DNA of 64,000 bases. It comes from CAWAHD01 sp963781785. Its GTDB lineage: Bacteria; Planctomycetota; Planctomycetia; Isosphaerales; Isosphaeraceae. The DNA is taken from NCBI GenBank assembly GCA_963781785.1, contig CAWAHD010000002.1:1302001-1366000 (forward strand), read 5' to 3'. How positions within the stretch are numbered: position 1 is the first letter of the stretch; each line of letters opens with the position of its first letter. The translations under genes and the position numbers were made by a program. The notes under the pieces are model-generated. The model searched no databases. It was not told the origin of the DNA and was given only the letters and a program-made list of their open reading frames with translations. Of this stretch, positions 48,057 through 58,370 are shown piece after piece.

Positions 48057-50338
48057 TCAGTTCGCTCTCCGGCGGGGCGGTTGCGAGGTCTTCAAGCTGG
48101 CTTCGAGCTGGTCGAGCTGGAATTCGAGCAGCGCGAGCCCGTCGGCGCCGAGCTCGCGGTGACCGAATCGGACCTGATAAAACGCGTGGACGACTTGCTG
48201 CGGGATGGTCGCAGCCTGCCCGGTGATCCCGGCCCGGCCGGTCAAGAATTCCTCCGCCCGCTCGGCGAACTCGCTCTGAGTTTCGGATGGAGCGCGCTCC
48301 AGGCCGCAAGCGGCGAGGATCTGGATCAGACGCCGGTAGAACAGCGTTCCCGGGCTGAAGTACGCGGCGCCCAGGGCGTGACGGCGCAGCCAGCGCAACA
48401 GCGTCTGGCCGATCCGGAAGCAAAGGTACGCGAGGCCAACCGCCAGAGCCAGAGTCACGAAGCTGACCACGAAACCGCGGAAGCTGAAGAACTCGCCGAC
48501 GTTCTCGAAATTGAGCAGACGCCTGAACCATTTCCGCAGCCAGGCCCCCATGTCGAGATACTGATGGCGGACTTCCTGCATGATCGTGCGCATCGGAGCG
48601 TAGACCAGCCGATCCTGGCGGTCGCCGTCGTAGCCGATGACATAGAAGACCCAGATGTGGCGAATCGCGTCGGTGAACGGGCGGAAGTTGCCGGCCAGAC
48701 CGCCGACCTGGGCGATCGACCGCCGGCGTGCGGCGCCGGGAGTTGCGTCCAGGGCCAGCCAGATCGGCAAGCGTTCGTTGGCGGGATCAAGGTCGGTGAA
48801 GGCCTCGACCCAGCTATGGGCATGCTTCTGCCGGACGATCAAGGTCTGGGTCAGCTCGTTCCAGTCACCCCCTTTGAAGCCGTTGACAACGCGGGACTTG
48901 ATGCCGATCGACCGGAGCAAGAGTGCCAGTGCACTCGCGAAGTACTCACAATGACCCGACTTGCGATTGACCAGGAAGTCTTCGACCGGGTCGATCGTGG
49001 AGTCGACGACGGTCATCTCGAGTGTATAGGTGAATTCGCCGGAATCGCGCAGGTAGGAGGCCAGCTTCCTGGCTCGAGCCTCGATGCCTGCGCGGCCCTC
49101 GGCCGGCAAGCCGGCGACGAGCGGCTCGGCGATTGGCGCAGCTTGGGGAGCAGTTTGGGGGGCATCGTCGTGAGCCACCGGTCGTTATCGCTGGGCGGAA
49201 GCTCGTGCGGCTGGGCGCGATCAACGGCGATGTCCGAGATGACCACGTAATCATATTCTCCCCTGGATTCATCGGGCCGGAACAGGGTGCCGTCGTTGGT
49301 CGTCAAGGAGGGAGGGTTATCGTGGACGGAGGATGCATCAAGGATGGGGCGGATCGCGAAGAGCGCCGCGGAATCGATCGGCTCGAGCTTGATTCTCTGA
49401 TGCAGGACCGGGCCTTGCTTGATCCGCTTCTCGTCACGAAAGCTAAAGCCGACGACCGACTGGGTTCCCATCGTCTGGCGGTGCCATTTACCACCGTCGT
49501 ATCGAAGCATGGTGACGCCGCGCCAGAGGAGCTCGTCGGCGGGGTGGAACGGCTCGCCGTCGTTGTCGGTGAGTTCGACGGTCATGACGACCGAGTCGTT
49601 TTCGAGGATCTCGCCGAGCTGTCCGAGCTGCACTTCTTCATCGAACCCGGTGAGGTGCTTGGCCATGGGCGCACCCTGCTGGCTGCGGAGGGCGCCTGCC
49701 TCGCGGGGCAAGACGAGGAAGATCAACCCACCCAGGGCGAGCGTGGCCGCCATCACGCGGGCCGTCGCCGCGGCGTACGGAAAATTGAAGAGACCGCGAT
49801 AAGGATCGACGGCCGGAGCTTGCATGATCCGCTGCGAGCTGCTCGAGGCCGCGGGCGAAAACCGCTGTGCCTCGCGCTGCAGGAAAAACTGGCCCAGAAC
49901 CCAGATGGCCAGCATGGCCCACAGGAACAGCCACGCGCCGACCTGGTCGCTCTGGTTGACGACCGAGCCGATCAGCACCTGCATGAGTCCCAGCAAGAAC
50001 AAGAACCAGTCGTCTTCGGCCGTCTTGGGCAGGAAGTACTTGATGACCTGGAGATAGACCAGCCAGTGGGCGAGTGCGGGGATGCGCTGGGAATCGTCGA
50101 GCCTGTACTCAAAATAGAGCAAGCCCATCGAGCCGACGGCCAGCAGATTGGCCACCCGGCGGGGCAGGGTCCAGAGCCTGGCGCGGTCCACGGTGAAGAA
50201 GGCGATCGCCCCCACCACGGCGACGACCCCGCCCAGGATCCTGGCCAGGTGTCCCTCGGGATTGTCGCCACTCAAGGACATGGTGGCCACGAAGAGCATC
50301 AAGTAGAAGCTGGCTCGGTAGACGAGGTAGCTGTTCAT
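48057..50338 (-). CDS. Transglutaminase-like protein with DUF3488 membrane domain, frameshifted near 49130
   Basis: About 760 residues. The N-terminal membrane domain (DUF3488, TgpA N-terminal type) has six helices, for example FYLMLFVATMSLSG and AWLFLWAMLAIWVLGQFFL. The transglutaminase core has the triad in KSGHCEYFASALALLL (Cys), HAHSWVEAF (His) and WLALDATPG (Asp). A further membrane helix (FVVSFVTLALAVGLAYL) and a C-terminal DUF4129-like helical region follow. The two frames meet near 49130, between the DUF3488 region and the catalytic core. The start overlaps the end of the DUF58 gene by ATGA, so the MoxR-DUF58-transglutaminase set is one transcript. Predicted to work on proteins at the outer face of the membrane. 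Confidence 0.85.
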
Positions 50339-51756
50339 GGGGCGGCGTCTCCGTTGTCAGCGGCAGGCCGCGGGGCGGCAAGCTCGCCGTCGGCTTCGTC
50401 CTTGGAGAGGCCCCGGCGGCGCTCGACCTCGGTCGAGCGCCGGTCTTTGATCGCGCTGGTCGAGCGCTGCTCGAGCAAGAGGCGGGTGGACGCTTCCGCG
50501 AGCTGGAAGAGCGGAGCGAGGTCGCCCATGGCGGCGTTCAGGATCATGAGGTGCCCGAGCAGGCTGCGGGCGGAGGAGCCCGAGAACCGCGCCGACCGCT
50601 CGGCTTCCTCGAACATGTTGATCGGCCGGGTCGAGAGGACGACCAGGAGCGACCCGCGCAGGACGGCCGGCGGGACCACGTCGAGCAATTCGGCAACCCC
50701 CCCCTCGGTGGCCGGCTTCATGACGGCGAGCTGCTCCAGGAGCTCGTGGAGCAGCTTGACCGAAGCCGGCCCCTGCCGCACACCGGGCGCCTGCCCCGTC
50801 CAGCCCAGGACCAGCCGGCGGCCCTGGTGCCGGCAGGTCTCGACGCAAAGCGTGGCCGCGAACGAGATTGCCAGCTCCATGGCTTCACGCTGCTCCGGGC
50901 CGGCCTTGGACCGCGGCAGCCAGGGATCGATCAGGATCGCCAGGTCCTGCTCGCTCTGCTGCTCGAATTCCTTGACCATCAGCTCGCCGCGCCGCGCCGA
51001 CGTCCGCCAGTGGATCCATCGCTGGCTGTCGCCTGAGCGATAGCCGCGCAGCCCATGGTATTCGACCTGCTGCGCCGAGCGGTCGTGCCGCTGGCCGCGC
51101 CGGTTCTCGGTCGCTTGGCGTTGCAAGAGGAACCAGCGGCGCGTCAGATTGCCGATCCTGGGATAGACCAGCATCTCGTCGGCCAGCGCGATCTCGGCGC
51201 GGTGCTCGACCAGGCCGAACGGAGAGCGGGTACCCAGGTCGAGCTCGCGAAACTGGTACTTGCCGCGCCCGGGGCTGGCCCCTTCCCAGCGGATCCGTGC
51301 CCGCTCGCCGGCGGGGACCCGTGCGAAGAAGACCCGTTGCATGACGGTCGTCGATCCCGGAACCGAGCGATCGACCGGGCTGAGCAGGTCTTCGATGAAA
51401 AGGGCGAGCGCCGCGAACCAGCGACGGCCGTTTTCCAGCGTGTATTCGATGACGAGGGGATCGCCCGCAAACACGTAGGCCGGCACGCGCCGCTGGATGT
51501 CGAGCCGGTGCAGCGTGGCACGTCCGCCGAAGATCGAGGCCAGAAACGGCCCCGCCGACAGGGTGAAGACCAGAAGGATCAGGTTGACCTGCTGCACCAG
51601 CCCCGCGCCCAGGAGCGCGAGGCTGACGCAGAAATAGACGAAACCTTCCCGCGTGATGATCTGCCGCTGGGTGGGCCAGAGGGACATGAGTCCCCGGATC
51701 ACGGAACGGATCAGGCCGCGCGGCTCCCGCGAGCGAGACCTGTCATCAACGCCCAT
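50335..51756 (-). CDS. DUF58-domain membrane protein
   Basis: 473 residues. Two N-terminal membrane helices (FVYFCVSLALLGAG, NLILLVFTLSAGPFLAS), a beta-rich domain (RRVPAYVFAGDPLVIEYTLE) and the DUF58 signature RGYRSGDSQRWIHWRTSARR, followed by a von Willebrand A-like fold without the complete metal site. The C-terminal tail is low-complexity. DUF58 proteins work with MoxR ATPases, and the gene lies 59 bp after the MoxR end and overlaps the transglutaminase gene by 4 bases. Frame intact. Confidence 0.9.
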   Translation of the reverse strand: MGVDDRSRSREPRGLIRSVIRGLMSLWPTQRQIITREGFVYFCVSLALLGAGLVQQVNLILLVFTLSAGPFLASIFGGRATLHRLDIQRRVPAYVFAGDPLVIEYTLENGRRWFAALALFIEDLLSPVDRSVPGSTTVMQRVFFARVPAGERARIRWEGASPGRGKYQFRELDLGTRSPFGLVEHRAEIALADEMLVYPRIGNLTRRWFLLQRQATENRRGQRHDRSAQQVEYHGLRGYRSGDSQRWIHWRTSARRGELMVKEFEQQSEQDLAILIDPWLPRSKAGPEQREAMELAISFAATLCVETCRHQGRRLVLGWTGQAPGVRQGPASVKLLHELLEQLAVMKPATEGGVAELLDVVPPAVLRGSLLVVLSTRPINMFEEAERSARFSGSSARSLLGHLMILNAAMGDLAPLFQLAEASTRLLLEQRSTSAIKDRRSTEVERRRGLSKDEADGELAAPRPAADNGDAAP

Positions 51757-51815
51757 CTGAGTTCATCCTTTCGCCCTTGACGACGAGCCGCTTCCCCGTT
51801 CGCTTCGAGGCCGGC

Positions 51816-52794
51816 TCACGCCGGAACGCGAATGCGGTCGACAATGTCGCGGATGATCGCCTCGGCCGCTCCAAACTCGCCGGCCTGAAGAAACGATTTG
51901 CCGACCACCCGGTGCGACAGCACGGGCACAACCAGCGTCTTGATGTCGTCGGGAACCACGTACGTCCGGCCCGAGACCAGGGCCAGACTCTGCGCGGCCC
52001 GATAGAGCGTGCAGCGCCCCTCGGGTGCTGACGCCCACCTGGAGATCTTCGCTGCGCCGGGTCGCATGCACGATGTCGAGCAGATAGTCGGTGATTGCGT
52101 CGTCCACCTGAACCATCCGCACGGCTCGCTGAAGCTGGAGCACGTCGTCGGCGCTCAAGACCGCCCCCAGCCCGTCGATCGGCTCGCCGTCGCGATGGCT
52201 GGCGACCAGCTTCCGCTCTTCGGAGCGGACGGGATATCCCATCCGCAACCGCAGCATGAACCGATCGAGCTGGCTCTCGGGCAGGACGTAGGTCCCCTCG
52301 AACTCGTAGGGATTCTGGGTCGCCAGCACGATGAACGGGGGCGGCAGCAGGTACGTCGTGCCTTCGATCGAAGCCTGGCGGTCGCTCATCGCCTCCAAGA
52401 GCGCGCTTTGCGTCCGAGGTGTGGTGCGGTTGATCTCGTCAGCCAGGATCACGTTGGTAAAGAGCGGGCCGGGCTTGAAGACGAACTCGCCGGATGGCGC
52501 GTGATAGATGCTCGAACCGAGCACATCCGACGGAAGCAAGTCGGGAGTGAACTGGATTCGCCGGAACGAACAGTCGATACTTGCGGCCAGGGCTCGGGCA
52601 AGCAGGGTCTTGCCCACGCCGGGAACATCCTCGATCAGGACATGTCCATCGGCGAGGAGTGCCACGACGGCCAGCCGGATGACCTCCGGCTTGCCGAGCA
52701 CAACCAGTCCGACGTTTTCAAGAAGCTTGTTTGACAGGGAGAGGAGATCTTCGATATCTGGAGTTGCGGTCTCGGTTGTTTGGGTAGCATTCAT
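51816..52794 (-). CDS. MoxR-type AAA+ ATPase, frameshifted near 52010
   Basis: About 325 residues. Walker A DVPGVGKTLLARALA, Walker B VILADEINRTTPRTQSALLE and sensor 1 LATQNPYEFEGTYVLPE define the MoxR family. The frame breaks after GVSTRGAL; removing one C gives TLYRAAQSLALVSGRTYVVP and a normal C-terminal helical domain ending IVDRIRVPA at 51816, the usual MoxR length. MoxR proteins act as chaperone-like ATPases for DUF58 partners, encoded next. The first gene of the operon, divergent from the glycosyltransferase. Confidence 0.88.
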
Positions 52795-52973
52795 GCGGTG
52801 CGCTCAACCTGCGGTACGGTGCATCGAGCCGGAGTTTTTTCGAGGCCGTGAGAATACTATAAGTTATCGAGCCGATCTTTCCAACGGCTGGATGGATGGC
52901 GAGCCGAAGGCTCGCATTGAATGAACCGACAAGGATCTCTTCGAGCGGGCCAAACCGGCCCCGTCACGAGCTC

Positions 52974-54043
52974 ATGGAAGGCGCACTCAAGCTCTTGATC
53001 CTGACCGGGCGTCCCCGGCTGGGCGACGCGAGCTGGCCCCATGCTGCGTTGCTCGACCGACTGGAACGACGGGGCCTGCGTGTTCAGGTCCTCTGCCCGT
53101 CCCGGGGGCCCGATCTCGGTGCGGACCCGCGCGTGGTCGAGAGTCCCATACTCGGAAATCGCTGGCTCAGAGCCCTCGCGGTTCGCCCGCTTTGGTCGGA
53201 AGGCCGCCTGGAGCGCCCCGACTTGATCCACCTCGCCCACGACGAGATGGCCGACGTCGCGATCGCCCTCTCGGAAACCGGCGAAACCCCCTACGTTCAG
53301 ACCGTCTGCGGTTTTCGGAGCATTGACCGGGGCTTGCGATTGAGCCGGCGCTGGTGCCGTCGCCTCGTGGCGGGAAGCCTCGACCTGGCCCGCGACCTGG
53401 TCAATGAGCTGGGCGTCCCCACCGAACGAGTCGTCGTCATCCCGCCCGGCGTCCCATCCGAGCACGACTCCGCCCGCAAGAACGGCGCCGATATTGTCCC
53501 AGTCGTCGGTGCCGGCGGATCTTACGAGGAGGCTTCAGGACTCTTCGTCTTCCTCGAGGCTGCCCAACGCGTCGTTGCCGCCGGTTACGATGTCGAATTC
53601 GTTATCGCCACTCATCCAAGCCAGCAAATCAATCTTCGCCATAATGCCCAATATCTCCAGATTTCCGATCGCGTGACGGTGACGGATGAGCCCGGGGTGG
53701 GACGTGAGTTCTGGTCGGCGCTGGATATCTACTGTGAGCCAGCCGTCCAGCCGAGCAGTGGCCGAGCGCTCATTCAGGCGCTGGCTCGCGCCCTCCCGTG
53801 CATCGCCACCAATGTGAAAGGGGTGCGCGAGCTGATCGTCTCCGGCGAGAGCGGCTTGCTCGTCCCGCCGGGTGATCCGCAGGCTTTCCAGGAAGCGATC
53901 ATCGCATTCCTCATCGACCCTGATCTGGCGCACCGATGCGGCCAGAATGGCCTCGACCTGGCCCGGCGCAGTTCGACGTCGATGTCGAGGCAGACCGCCT
54001 GGCGGAACTGTATCGAGAAGTCAGGATGAAGGATCAAGGCTAA
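52974..54043 (+). CDS. Glycosyltransferase family 4-like, frameshifted near 53972
   Basis: About 356 residues from the ATG at 52974; an in-frame ATG at 52896 would add residues with no structure. GT-B fold: N-terminal domain LLILTGRPRLGDASWPHAAL, C-terminal domain with VVVIPPGVPSEHDS, VVGAGGSYEEASGLFVFLEA and PSSGRALIQALARALPCIAT, then GVRELIVSGESGLLVPPGDP, the nucleotide-sugar binding region of GT4. The end is normally SFDVDVEADRLAELYREV, which appears in another frame after one missing C near 53972, with a stop at 54041. Transfers a sugar from an activated donor; acceptor unknown. Confidence 0.85.
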
Positions 54044-54182
54044 GGCGGAGCGGAGTCAACGCACTTCGCCGCATGGAATGTGCCATTCACTCGACGCGCC
54101 GGACGCAGTCGGTGTGAACTCCTCCCCGGCCGTTTACCCCACTTGGCTTTGATCCACGACGCATCTTCTTGTGCCAATTGGG

Positions 54183-54416
54183 CTTGACCCATGTCGGTTG
54201 ATTAATCGGATTTCACGATTTTTCTGACGCACGTTATTGTTTCAAAAAGACTTGCAGCGTGTCGGTTGAATAATCGGAAGTGTCCTTGGTTTTGCGTTAT
54301 CCCTTGGCCGGCAAACGACTTAATCCATGTCGGTTGAATAATCGGAAATCGTGTCAATTGATTGACCGATTGCATTACTGAGCAAGTGGTTATGCCATGT
54401 CGGTTGAATAATCGGA
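54183..54416 (+). repeat. Regular direct-repeat array, 4 units, core GTCGGTTGAATAATCGGA
   Basis: Four 28-bp units start at 54183, 54251, 54319 and 54389, separated by 40, 40 and 42 bp of unlike sequence. The last 18 bases, GTCGGTTGAATAATCGGA, are identical in units 2-4 and differ by one base in unit 1 (GATTAATC). Positions 1-10 vary. A degenerate further copy (GTCAATTGATTGACCGA) lies inside the third spacer near 54353. The array ends 190 bp before the unrecognised gene at 54607 and shares the core GAATAATCGGAA with the array at 801-1136. No cas genes, leader or palindromic stem were seen. The remaining gap 54044-54606 contains no other feature. Confidence 0.85.
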
Positions 54417-54606
54417 ACTTCCACGTCCGTTGGTCTTGCGGCGGGCGGAATTGAGGGTTGCAACGGAATTCGCGGTTCCGATCAAATGCCTTTGAACCAC
54501 GGAAGGCACAGCGCGGCCGAGCCGCAACCTATTTAGTGACAATCGATAACTCTCCAGGATAGATTGAGTGCCATTGTTGTCCGCTCTTCGATCCGGAGGA
54601 TAAATC

Positions 54607-56168
54607 GTGAAGTCTTTTCTACAGCGATTTGGCTCGCTCGTCTCAGGTGTGCTGCATGGTTTCGATCGTCTCCGCTTACGCGGTAGCAAACGTCTCTTGT
54701 GCAATCCTGGCGGAGTCTCCAATTTTCTGTTGCAGGCGCAAGTGCCGTTCATGAACTATAAATCCTTCGCCAAAGATACGACGGTGGCGTTGTGTAAGGC
54801 CGTTGAGACTGAGGCCAAACAAGCGGGCCTTTACCAATACCTCAACAACAGCCAGGAAAGTAAGGAAGCAACGGCGTTGCGCTTGGCGGCCGAGCACGGT
54901 CGCGATCAAGGCCTGATCGCGGTTCTGGGCTGCGTTGAGCCGTGCCAAGTCGTCCAGTTGCGGGGTAGCAGGCAGACCAAGACGTTGGAGCTGCGAATCG
55001 AGCCAGGTAAATGTCTTCATTACTATCATTACTACCTGGATGCGGACTACGGCCTTCGTTACACGCGGCTCCAGAGCTGGTTTCCGTTCACGATGCATGT
55101 GGGACTCAACGGTCGAGAATGGCTGGCCCGTCAGATGACGAATGCCGGCTTGCGGTATCAGCAAAAGGACAACTGTTTCACGTGGGTTGAGGATTGGGAC
55201 GTGGCACAACGGATGCTGGACGACCAATTGACAACGGAGTGGACGCCGCTGCTGGATAGCTGGGCGGCCGAGAGCCATCCATGGTTGTCGCGACTCGTGA
55301 CGCCGCCGGTGCCGTATTATGGTCAGTCCAGGAAGGGGAATACGCTACCGACATCGCGTTTCGCACCCCGGAGGACTTACAGAGGCTTTATCCGCGGCTG
55401 GTGCAATATGCGACCGGGCCGCTCCAGAGCACCGATGTACTCCGGTTTATGGGTTACCGGGTCACGAAGTCCGGGCGGCCGCATCGCGATCTGGCCGGCG
55501 AGGTGGTGACGACGATCAAGGAGTTGGTGGAAGGGACGTGTGTCAAACACCGAGTGCTGCAGAATGGGTTGAAGATGTACGACAAGTTTGGCCAGGTGTT
55601 GCGCCTGGAGAACATCTTGATCAATGTGCGCGATTTCAAAGTGTTTCGCATGCGTGAGGGGGACACGGACGGGCCGATGGAATACTTGCGGCTGCGCAAG
55701 GGGGTAGCGGACATGCATCGGCGCGCGGAGCTCGGCCAGAAAATCAACGAGCGCTATGCCGCAGCCCTGGCTACAATGAGCGATTCGGTGCCGATGGGAG
55801 AATTGGCGCGCGATCTGGGCAAGACCACGACGTGGAAGGGTCGATCAGTGCGCGCGCTCAATCCGCTGGCACCGGCCGACGTAGAACTCCTGGAGGCCAT
55901 CAGCCGTGGTGAGTTTGTGCTCAACGGCTTTCGCAACCGCGACCTGCGAGCGCTGCTCTTTACGGACGCCGCATCGGTGAGCCCCGAGGAAGCGAAGCGG
56001 CAAGCGGCAAAGGTGACGCGGTTGGTTCGTCTGCTTCGTGCCCATGGTGTGATCACCAAGATTCCGAAGACCCACCGCTACCAGGTGTCGACGGAAGGCC
56101 GCAGCAAGGTAACCGCGTTGCTCGCAGCCCGACAGGCAAGCACGGAACAATTGCTCAAAGCCGCATAA
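54607..56168 (+). CDS. Unrecognised protein downstream of repeat array, frameshifted at 55320
   Basis: About 520 residues in two frames. The first carries SFLQRFGSLVSGVLHGFDRL and RIEPGKCLHYYHYYLDADYG, then WFPFTMHVGLNGREWLARQM. The second carries VQEGEYATDIAFRTPEDLQR, LVEGTCVKHRVLQNGLKMYD and LRKGVADMHRRAELGQKINE, then a C-terminal winged-helix-like region (VTRLVRLLRAHGVITKIPKT). One T missing between 55320 and 55321 restores VPYYWSVQEGEYATD. I recall similar proteins annotated only as hypothetical and often multi-copy in environmental genomes, including planctomycetes; this needs a search. GGAGG lies a few bases upstream of the start. It could be a nucleic-acid-binding component of a mobile element; this is inference. 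Confidence 0.75.
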
Positions 56169-56449
56169 GATAAGGAGTTCCAAAATCTGTGCGCCACTCG
56201 AAGAAATCGAACGTTAGTAGAACGGAAACGGAACAGTGACGCATGCCCAAGAACGTACGCGATTGCGCGGGGTCATCCTTATAAGTGGATCGGGAGAAGG
56301 GGCAGCCAGTCCTCGGAGGCTCCAACACCGGATTCGGTCGTGCTTTATCCTTTCCGTGTGAGTCCGTGCCCTCCGTGGTTAAATGCATTCTTGTCGATGC
56401 GGTTGGCGGTTGCCTGTAATCGTCCGGCATGTCGCGTTCCGCTTCCGTC
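56169..56449. other. Intergenic region, no gene seen
   Basis: 281 bp after the unrecognised gene. No copy of the array core was found here, so the repeats lie only on the 5' side of that gene. No clear inverted terminal repeats with the 54.1 kb side were seen. Confidence 0.5.
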
Positions 56450-58207
56450 TCATCTGCGGACGCGCTCGACGAGCAGTGGTCGCCAGTAGCGATCGATCAC
56501 CGCTTCCCACGTAAAATCCTCTTCAAACCGCTTCCGCCCGGCCAATCCCATCTGCCTTCGCAGATCCGGATCATCCAGCAGCTTGCCGATTTTCCCGGCC
56601 TGGTCCGCCGGGTTTCCTGGCTCGCACAGTAATCCCGTCACGCCATCAGTGACGGTATAAGGCAGCCCCCCAATGCGGCTGGCGACGACCGGTATGCCCG
56701 CGGCCATGGCCTCGACCGATGTAATGCTGAGAGCATCCTGCGCGATCGTGGGTACCAGGCAAATATCGGCCGCCCGATAATGCCCAGGTAGCTCGGCCTG
56801 CGAGCACCATCCGACGGATCGCGTGAACTCGTCAATCTGTCCCGGCGGGTCGAAGGTTACAACCAGTTCGAAGTCAGCACGATTTTCTCGCAGCAGCCGG
56901 CAGGCCTCGTGTGCGACATGAAATCCCTTGATGACCTCACCGGCCACCGCCGCCATGAACAACCGGATTGGTCGCGAATTTGCGGGATCAGGGGCGGGGC
57001 TCTCCTTCGGATTTCGAATTTCGGATTTAGGATTTGGCGGGACGGGGAACCGTCCCGCATCGATTCCCCACGGCACGACGCAAACCCGCCGCGCATACGG
57101 TTCGACCATGGCGGCGGTGATCGGGTTGAGCACGAGCACGGCCTCGGCCTCGTAAAATGACTTGCGTAGGATCCGGTCGTATTCCGCCGTGCCGACTCCA
57201 GCCAATGCTCGTTCATGCTGATGCAGCGCGCCGGCGTGATACCCGCGCTCGGCCAGGCACTGGTGGCAAACCTGGGGCGTGGCAAGCTGATTGCGGGGAC
57301 ACTGTTCAACCTGGTTCGGCCCAACTCCCAGCAGCCGCAGGTTGTTGAGCGGGCAAAGGCACTCCTGGGCCTGGACGAGCATCAGGTACGGGTACCCGCG
57401 CATGGCCTCAGCCAGGTGCGGCTTCATATTCCAGGCGTCGGAAATGACCACATAGTCGGGCGCGAACGAATCGACGGCGCTGCGAAACCGCTGCCGAATC
57501 GTGCCAAGATTCCAATCGCCGTCGTCAAACTCAATACCCTCGCTTGCGAGCGGCTCCTCGTCGGCGACGCGTCCGATACCCCACGCCGGATAGCATGCAT
57601 AAAAGTGCCGGACATCGTATCCAGCGCGGCCGAGGAACTCAACCAGCCCAGCGGTGTGCATGTTGCCGCCGCCGGTCGAGGGCCAGTTGAAGAGAAGGCT
57701 CAGCACAGCGACACGGATCGGACCACTCCGGCGGGGGATCGAATTTCCCGTTCCGGACTCCGGCTTTTCCCGCGCGACTGACTGGTCTTCCTCACGCGGC
57801 GGCGCGATCCCGAGCGGAGGGACGTCGGCCGTGGGCGCGGACATACTCAGTTCCGCTTCGACAAGCCCCAAGTTGAGCCGCGCCGGCAGGCAATCCCGAC
57901 CGCTCTCGATCGCCGCCCGCCAGCCTTGGCAAGCCTCGTCAAACCTCCCTTCCATTGCGGCGAGAACAGCCAGATCGTTCTGAACCAATACGCGCAGCCA
58001 CATGTCCGCCTTTGCGGCAGACCGCCCGAGCCGGGCGTAGATTGCCCGCGCTTCTTCATATTGCCCGTCCCGGACGAGCTCGCATGCCTTCCAGTAATTC
58101 GCGGGAAGCCCATCCGCGCCGGTTGCACTAGCACGGGGAATGGCCGATCGCCGACGTGGCTTTGTGGTCTTCCCAGCCTGCTGAGCCTTCTTCGCACGCT
58201 TAGACAT
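56450..58207 (-). CDS. Glycosyltransferase family 4-like with N-terminal tetratricopeptide-like region
   Basis: 585 residues. The first 50 residues are basic; residues about 40-110 are helical (YWKACELVRDGQYEEARAIY). The GT-B part begins RVAVLSLLFNWPSTGGGNMH and has CLCPLNNLRLLGVGPNQVEQ, then VVPWGIDAGRFPVPP, AAVAGEVIKGFHVAHEACRL, SITSVEAMAAGIPVVASRIG and DGVTGLLCEPGNP, the usual GT4 donor site. A run NPKSEIRNPKE inside the C-terminal domain is encoded by the repeat at 57007-57036 and lies in a surface loop between two conserved segments. Cys-rich stretch CPRNQLATPQVCHQC may bind a metal. The start at 58207 follows a weak ribosome site; a start at 58222 is possible. Frame intact. Confidence 0.85.
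   Translation of the reverse strand: MSKRAKKAQQAGKTTKPRRRSAIPRASATGADGLPANYWKACELVRDGQYEEARAIYARLGRSAAKADMWLRVLVQNDLAVLAAMEGRFDEACQGWRAAIESGRDCLPARLNLGLVEAELSMSAPTADVPPLGIAPPREEDQSVAREKPESGTGNSIPRRSGPIRVAVLSLLFNWPSTGGGNMHTAGLVEFLGRAGYDVRHFYACYPAWGIGRVADEEPLASEGIEFDDGDWNLGTIRQRFRSAVDSFAPDYVVISDAWNMKPHLAEAMRGYPYLMLVQAQECLCPLNNLRLLGVGPNQVEQCPRNQLATPQVCHQCLAERGYHAGALHQHERALAGVGTAEYDRILRKSFYEAEAVLVLNPITAAMVEPYARRVCVVPWGIDAGRFPVPPNPKSEIRNPKESPAPDPANSRPIRLFMAAVAGEVIKGFHVAHEACRLLRENRADFELVVTFDPPGQIDEFTRSVGWCSQAELPGHYRAADICLVPTIAQDALSITSVEAMAAGIPVVASRIGGLPYTVTDGVTGLLCEPGNPADQAGKIGKLLDDPDLRRQMGLAGRKRFEEDFTWEAVIDRYWRPLLVERVRR
57007..57036. repeat. Repeat TCGGATTTCGAATTTCGG inside a coding sequence
   Basis: Thirty bases of the type TTCGGATTTCGAATTTCGG then ATTTAGGATTT are inserted in frame in the glycosyltransferase gene. 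Related sequences (GGATTTCGAGTTTCGGG, GGATTTGAGATTTAGGATTT) lie in the intergenic region near 58231-58333, so this is a dispersed element of the genome. Confidence 0.75.
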
Positions 58208-58370
58208 CACCGACCTGCACATCGAGTTTCCGGATTTCGAGTTTCGGGTTTAGGACCTGAGATTTAGAGTCTACCTCCGTACCGTCTCTGCGCCGTACGC
58301 GCATCTTGTCGGATTTGAGATTTAGGATTTCGTGCTTGGTTGCGGCTTAGCCGCGTTGGGATTTCGTGCT

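Noticed and set aside
47802..49250. 482-residue + strand frame over YchF and the transglutaminase
   Set aside because: Antisense shadow spanning two clear minus-strand genes.
49133..51043. 636-residue + strand frame over the transglutaminase and DUF58 genes
   Set aside because: Antisense shadow; highly biased composition (Glu, Arg, Gly, Asp) and no motif.
54183..54416. Calling the repeats a CRISPR array
   Set aside because: Spacing fits, but only 18 bases are well conserved, there is no dyad in the repeat, spacers show weak similarity to each other, and no cas gene is in the window.
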